From a bacterium (GTDB lineage Bacteria; CG2-30-53-67; CG2-30-70-394): DNA of 15,040 nucleotides. The position numbers and the translations under genes were made by a program. Positions 12,181-15,040 of the stretch are shown here, one piece after another. The stretch's first letter is position 1; every line of letters begins with the position of its first letter. The notes below the pieces were generated by a model. It was not told the DNA's origin, did no database searches, and saw only the letters and a list, made by a program, of their open reading frames with translations. The DNA is taken from the NCBI GenBank assembly GCA_024278555.1, contig JAJRSX010000085.1, positions 1 to 15,040 of the forward strand. The letters are read 5' to 3'.

Positions 12181-14684
12181 CGGGCGACCTCCAGGCGCAG
12201 GGTCTCGCCGGGGAAGGCGGCGACCGGGGCGAGGCCGGTGGAGTCGGTCGCCACCCGCCACACGGTGTCGCCGTCGACGAAGAAGCAGGTGCGGCCGTGG
12301 GGGGAGATGAGGATGGGGCCGTGGCTCTCCCGGCTGGTCCCGACCAGGGACGTCGGGCCGCTGCCGTCCACCGGGATCCGGTGCGGCCGGATCGACCCGT
12401 CGCTCGCCACGAGCGGCAGGATGAGGGCGGGCGGGTCGGTGTAGCGCCAGCCGCCGGCGTGGAGCCGCCAGTCGGCCGGGGCGGTAGAGGCGGGGGGGAG
12501 GCGGTCGCTGGCGGTGTGGACCGCGCCGGTGTCGACGGCCATCAGGTCGAGCCGCTCGCCGCCGCCGTCGTCCACCGCCATCGCCAGGTAGCGCCCCTGG
12601 GGGGAGAGGGCGGGGAAGCCGTGGGGGAGCTCGAGGTTGAGGTGGTGGACACCAAAATTGTCCGCCCCCACCACCCGCGCCCGGCCGATGGGGTCGAGAT
12701 CCCACACCTGGATGCGCTCCTCGAACCCCTCCTCCAGGGTGTCGAAGAAGAGGAGGTCCTCGTGCACCATCGCCAGCTCGCCGCCGAAGAGGAGGCGGCG
12801 GCCGTCGGCGGAGAGCTCTGGGTCGCGGTCGAGGGTGAAGACCGAGTAGGCGGTGCGGATGAGGCCTAAGAGGGCCTCGCGATCCTCCTCCGGGGTGAGG
12901 GATTTGCGGCGGCCGGTGGCGCGGTCCCAGAGGATGAGGTCGGTGAACAGCTTCGCCTTGTTGGCGTAGGCGAGGAAGCGGCCGAAGGGGCCTACGGTCG
13001 CCTTCCAGGCGCGGCCGTCGAGGAGGGCGGCGCCGCCCGGGGCGTCACGGGCGACGCGGAAGAGGCGCAGGTTGGGGTCGTCGAGGGAGTCCCAGAGGCC
13101 GTAGATGAGGTGATCGCCGTCGCCGTCCCAGGCGGCGGAGACCACCCGCCGGGTGACGCTCGGGGTGAGGTCGCGGACGCCGGTGTCGTCCGCCACCCAG
13201 AGGTGGGCGCCGTTGGCGGCGGCGGTGGTGGCGCCGGCGGCCGGGGCGATGAAGGCGACGCGGCGGCCGGCAGGGGAGGTGGGGGTGCGGTCGTAGACCG
13301 CGACCACGCCGCTGGCGGTTGCGGCCGCCGGGAGGGCCTCGGTAGCGCCGGTCTCCGGGTCGACGGCGAGCAGGCGGGTGGTCCCGCCACCGTCGGTCGC
13401 CCACAGGTAGAGGTGGTACGGCGCCTCGTCGGTGGCGGCGTCGAAGGGGGCGAAGTCGAGGGTGTCGGGGACCCCGTCGTTGTCGTCGTCGCGGTCGGCG
13501 TTGTTGCCGATCCGGTCGCCGTCCGCGTCCGCCTGCTCGCCGGGGTCCTTGGCGAAGGCGTCGTCGCAGGCGGTGGTCGCGGTGGTGCACGGGGCGTCGC
13601 CGACTACCCCGGAGTGGTCGCCGTCGTCGAGGACACCGTCGTCGTCGTCGTCCGGGTCATCCGCGTCGATCAGGCCGTCGCCGTCGGTGTCCGGCCGCAG
13701 GCGGCCGTCGATGGTGGCCCGCTCGATCTCCGTGTGGCGGTTGACCACCCCGTCGGTGGCCGACCCCTCGGTGGGGCCGAAGGTGCGGCCGAGGTAGAGG
13801 TGGTAGGTCAGGGTGCGGGCGGCGGCGCCGGCCTCGCTCACCAGGTCGTCGATGCGCAGGTGGAGGGTGTCGGCGAAGTAGCTGTTGAGGGTGGCGTGGG
13901 GGGCGCGCTCCACCAGCTCGATCGTCCGGTTCACGTGCACCGTGCGCGGGGTGCCGCGGGTCGGGGTGAGGGTGAGGTCGGCCTCGTCCACGTGGCGGGC
14001 GCCCACGTGGAGGTCGTTGGGGAGGAGGAGGAGCGGCGGGGTGGCGGTAATCGTCCCCCCGGTGACCGCCTGCTGCATCAGGGAGAGGCCGCCGCCGGTG
14101 GCCGCCAGGGTGAAGCCGAGGGTGGTGGTGGGGGCGGTGGCGGCAGGGAGGCCGAAGAGGAGCAGCGGGTCGGCGCCGTGGAGGAGCTCGGCGTCACCGA
14201 GGTAGGTCCAGGTGTCGTCTTTGCCGGTGGGGAAGTAGTCGCCGATGTCGTCGCCGCCGCCCCCCTTGTCCTTGAGGCCGAGGTAGTCGTCGATCACCCG
14301 GTCCGGGAGGAAGATGTCGAGGAGGTCAGCGAGGGGGTCGTTGAGGGTGTCGGCCACGTTGTTGATGAGGTCCACCGCCGGCAGCCCCTGGCCGGTGACC
14401 CCGTTGACGGCGGTGGAGAGGGCGCGGAGGGGGACGGCCCCGCGCGACAGGTAGGTGCGGTTGCCGGTGCGGGTGGCGGCGAAGGAGATCGCCGCGCCGA
14501 CGACCACCCTCTCCGTCATAGGCCCGGTGGCGGGGGGCGCGACCGTGTCGGCGGCCGGGGTGGCGGCCGGTGGCGCCACCGCCGTGAGGGGGGCCGCCTG
14601 GTCGGCGGGTGTGCCGCCGCCTCCGCCGCCGCCACAGGCGGCAGTGAGGGCGAGGACGAGGGGGAGGAGGCGGTGAAGGTCCAT
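12177..14684 (-). CDS. Large lipoprotein with thrombospondin type 3 repeats and a C-terminal beta-propeller
   Basis: The 835-residue protein begins with a lipoprotein signal: LVLALTAAC with Cys17, followed by seven glycines and a Pro/Ala-rich linker. No Asp follows the cysteine, which favours outer-membrane sorting. Residues about 330-420 hold calcium-binding thrombospondin type 3 repeats ([40 protein letters not shown]). The C-terminal half (about 425-835) has repeated blades such as [26 protein letters not shown] and [13 protein letters not shown], typical of TolB/PD40-like propellers. The region between residues 60 and 330 is not recognised. It is probably a surface or periplasmic scaffold or binding protein. 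Its stop overlaps the protease start (ATGA), making it the first gene of a three-gene operon. The start at 14684 lacks a strong Shine-Dalgarno but directly precedes a good signal sequence. Confidence 0.85.
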   Translation of the reverse strand: MDLHRLLPLVLALTAACGGGGGGGTPADQAAPLTAVAPPAATPAADTVAPPATGPMTERVVVGAAISFAATRTGNRTYLSRGAVPLRALSTAVNGVTGQGLPAVDLINNVADTLNDPLADLLDIFLPDRVIDDYLGLKDKGGGGDDIGDYFPTGKDDTWTYLGDAELLHGADPLLLFGLPAATAPTTTLGFTLAATGGGLSLMQQAVTGGTITATPPLLLLPNDLHVGARHVDEADLTLTPTRGTPRTVHVNRTIELVERAPHATLNSYFADTLHLRIDDLVSEAGAAARTLTYHLYLGRTFGPTEGSATDGVVNRHTEIERATIDGRLRPDTDGDGLIDADDPDDDDDGVLDDGDHSGVVGDAPCTTATTACDDAFAKDPGEQADADGDRIGNNADRDDDNDGVPDTLDFAPFDAATDEAPYHLYLWATDGGGTTRLLAVDPETGATEALPAAATASGVVAVYDRTPTSPAGRRVAFIAPAAGATTAAANGAHLWVADDTGVRDLTPSVTRRVVSAAWDGDGDHLIYGLWDSLDDPNLRLFRVARDAPGGAALLDGRAWKATVGPFGRFLAYANKAKLFTDLILWDRATGRRKSLTPEEDREALLGLIRTAYSVFTLDRDPELSADGRRLLFGGELAMVHEDLLFFDTLEEGFEERIQVWDLDPIGRARVVGADNFGVHHLNLELPHGFPALSPQGRYLAMAVDDGGGERLDLMAVDTGAVHTASDRLPPASTAPADWRLHAGGWRYTDPPALILPLVASDGSIRPHRIPVDGSGPTSLVGTSRESHGPILISPHGRTCFFVDGDTVWRVATDSTGLAPVAAFPGETLRLEVAR

Positions 14685-14784
14685 GGGGTTCGGCTCTGCG
14701 GTGGGGGCCGCGACTACCCAAGATACAGGAGCCGTCAGGCGGCGGGGCGTTCCCTCCCCACGCGATCGGAGCGTTTTGCTGTGG

Positions 14785-14790
14785 TAGGAT
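14785..14790 (+). promoter_or_regulatory. Candidate -10 box (TAGGAT) for leuC
   Basis: TAGGAT lies 22 nt upstream of the leuC ATG in the 128-bp divergent region shared with the lipoprotein gene. A TG dinucleotide (14781-14782 region) slightly upstream loosely resembles an extended -10. No clear -35 hexamer is visible. No leucine-rich leader peptide or attenuator was found in the short leader. Confidence 0.35.
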
Positions 14791-14812
14791 CCGCGCCCTT
14801 CGGAGACCTTTC

Positions 14813-15040
14813 ATGCAACCACGCACACTGCTCGATAAGATTTGGGATGCCCACGTGGTGGAGGAGCTGCCCGACGGCGCCACCCTGCTGTACATCGACC
14901 GCCAGCTCGTCCACGAGGTGACCAGCCCGCAGGCGTTCGAGGGGCTGCGCCTCGCCGGCCGCCGGGCGCGTCGTCCCGGCGCCGCCTTCGCGGTCCCGGA
15001 CCACAACGTCCCCACCATCGGTCGCGACCAGGGGATCACC
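14813..15040 (+). CDS. leuC: 3-isopropylmalate dehydratase large subunit, N-terminal part (runs off the right edge)
   Basis: LeuC with LeuD isomerises 2- to 3-isopropylmalate through a [4Fe-4S] cluster in leucine biosynthesis. The 76 visible residues match the family start: [16 protein letters not shown], then [20 protein letters not shown], where Asp-Arg and His-Glu are conserved substrate-site residues, and [10 protein letters not shown]. The cluster cysteines are beyond the window. GGAG at 14802-14805, 7 nt before the ATG, supports the start. leuD and leuB would be expected downstream if the usual operon is kept. Confidence 0.95.
   Translation, partial: MQPRTLLDKIWDAHVVEELPDGATLLYIDRQLVHEVTSPQAFEGLRLAGRRARRPGAAFAVPDHNVPTIGRDQGIT

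Noticed and set aside
13430-13700. GTC/GTCGTC-rich stretch that looks like a DNA microsatellite
   Set aside because: It is explained by the Asp-rich calcium-binding thrombospondin type 3 repeats of the lipoprotein on the minus strand.
13110-14921. A 603-codon plus-strand frame opposite the lipoprotein
   Set aside because: Its Gly/Val-rich product mirrors the Asp/Thr/Pro-rich lipoprotein, and it runs past the leuC start in a different frame. It is a shadow.

Overview
The window comes from a very GC-rich bacterium, read by eye without alignment or search. The PEP-CTERM protein, the short DksA/TraR zinc-finger protein and palindromic repeats opening with GTAGGAG suggest a gammaproteobacterium of the Chromatiales/Ectothiorhodospiraceae kind. 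That placement is an inference of moderate to low confidence.

Layout. 1-57 (-): start of a TetR-family regulator, with a TCAAAC-N4-GTTTGA operator-like palindrome beside it. 215-1102 (+): lipoyl synthase (lipA). 1210-3060 (-): fused homocysteine S-methyltransferase/methylenetetrahydrofolate reductase. 3305-4777 (-): leucyl aminopeptidase (pepA). 4970-6016 (+): secreted PEP-CTERM protein. 6033-6991 (-): a coupled pair, a small membrane protein with methionine at every fourth residue and a class I SAM methyltransferase. 7469-7804 (+): DksA/TraR-like protein. 7994-9427 (-): cardiolipin synthase. 9428-10299: gene-poor stretch with repeats, a short membrane ORF and a nitroreductase reduced to its two ends. 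10300-14684 (-): three-gene operon of a large lipoprotein (thrombospondin type 3 repeats plus beta-propeller), a secreted subtilisin-like protease and a DUF456 membrane protein. 14813-15040 (+): start of leuC, running off the window.

Many genes are housekeeping (lipA, HMT/MTHFR, pepA, leuC, cls). Most of the interest is in the accessory parts. First, three 83-87 bp multi-hairpin elements bounded by GTAGGAG and its complement; one supplies the lipA stop codon and another lies exactly in frame inside the 5' end of the protease ORF. Second, a family of imperfect-palindrome elements about 160 bp long with CACGAA/CACGGAA motifs; one copy abuts the cls stop codon and a related half-copy sits just upstream of the cls start. 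Third, the Met-every-fourth-residue membrane protein coupled to a methyltransferase, the best candidate here for an undescribed system. Fourth, the envelope operon lipoprotein-protease-DUF456.

No rRNA, intact tRNA, CRISPR array or transposase was seen.
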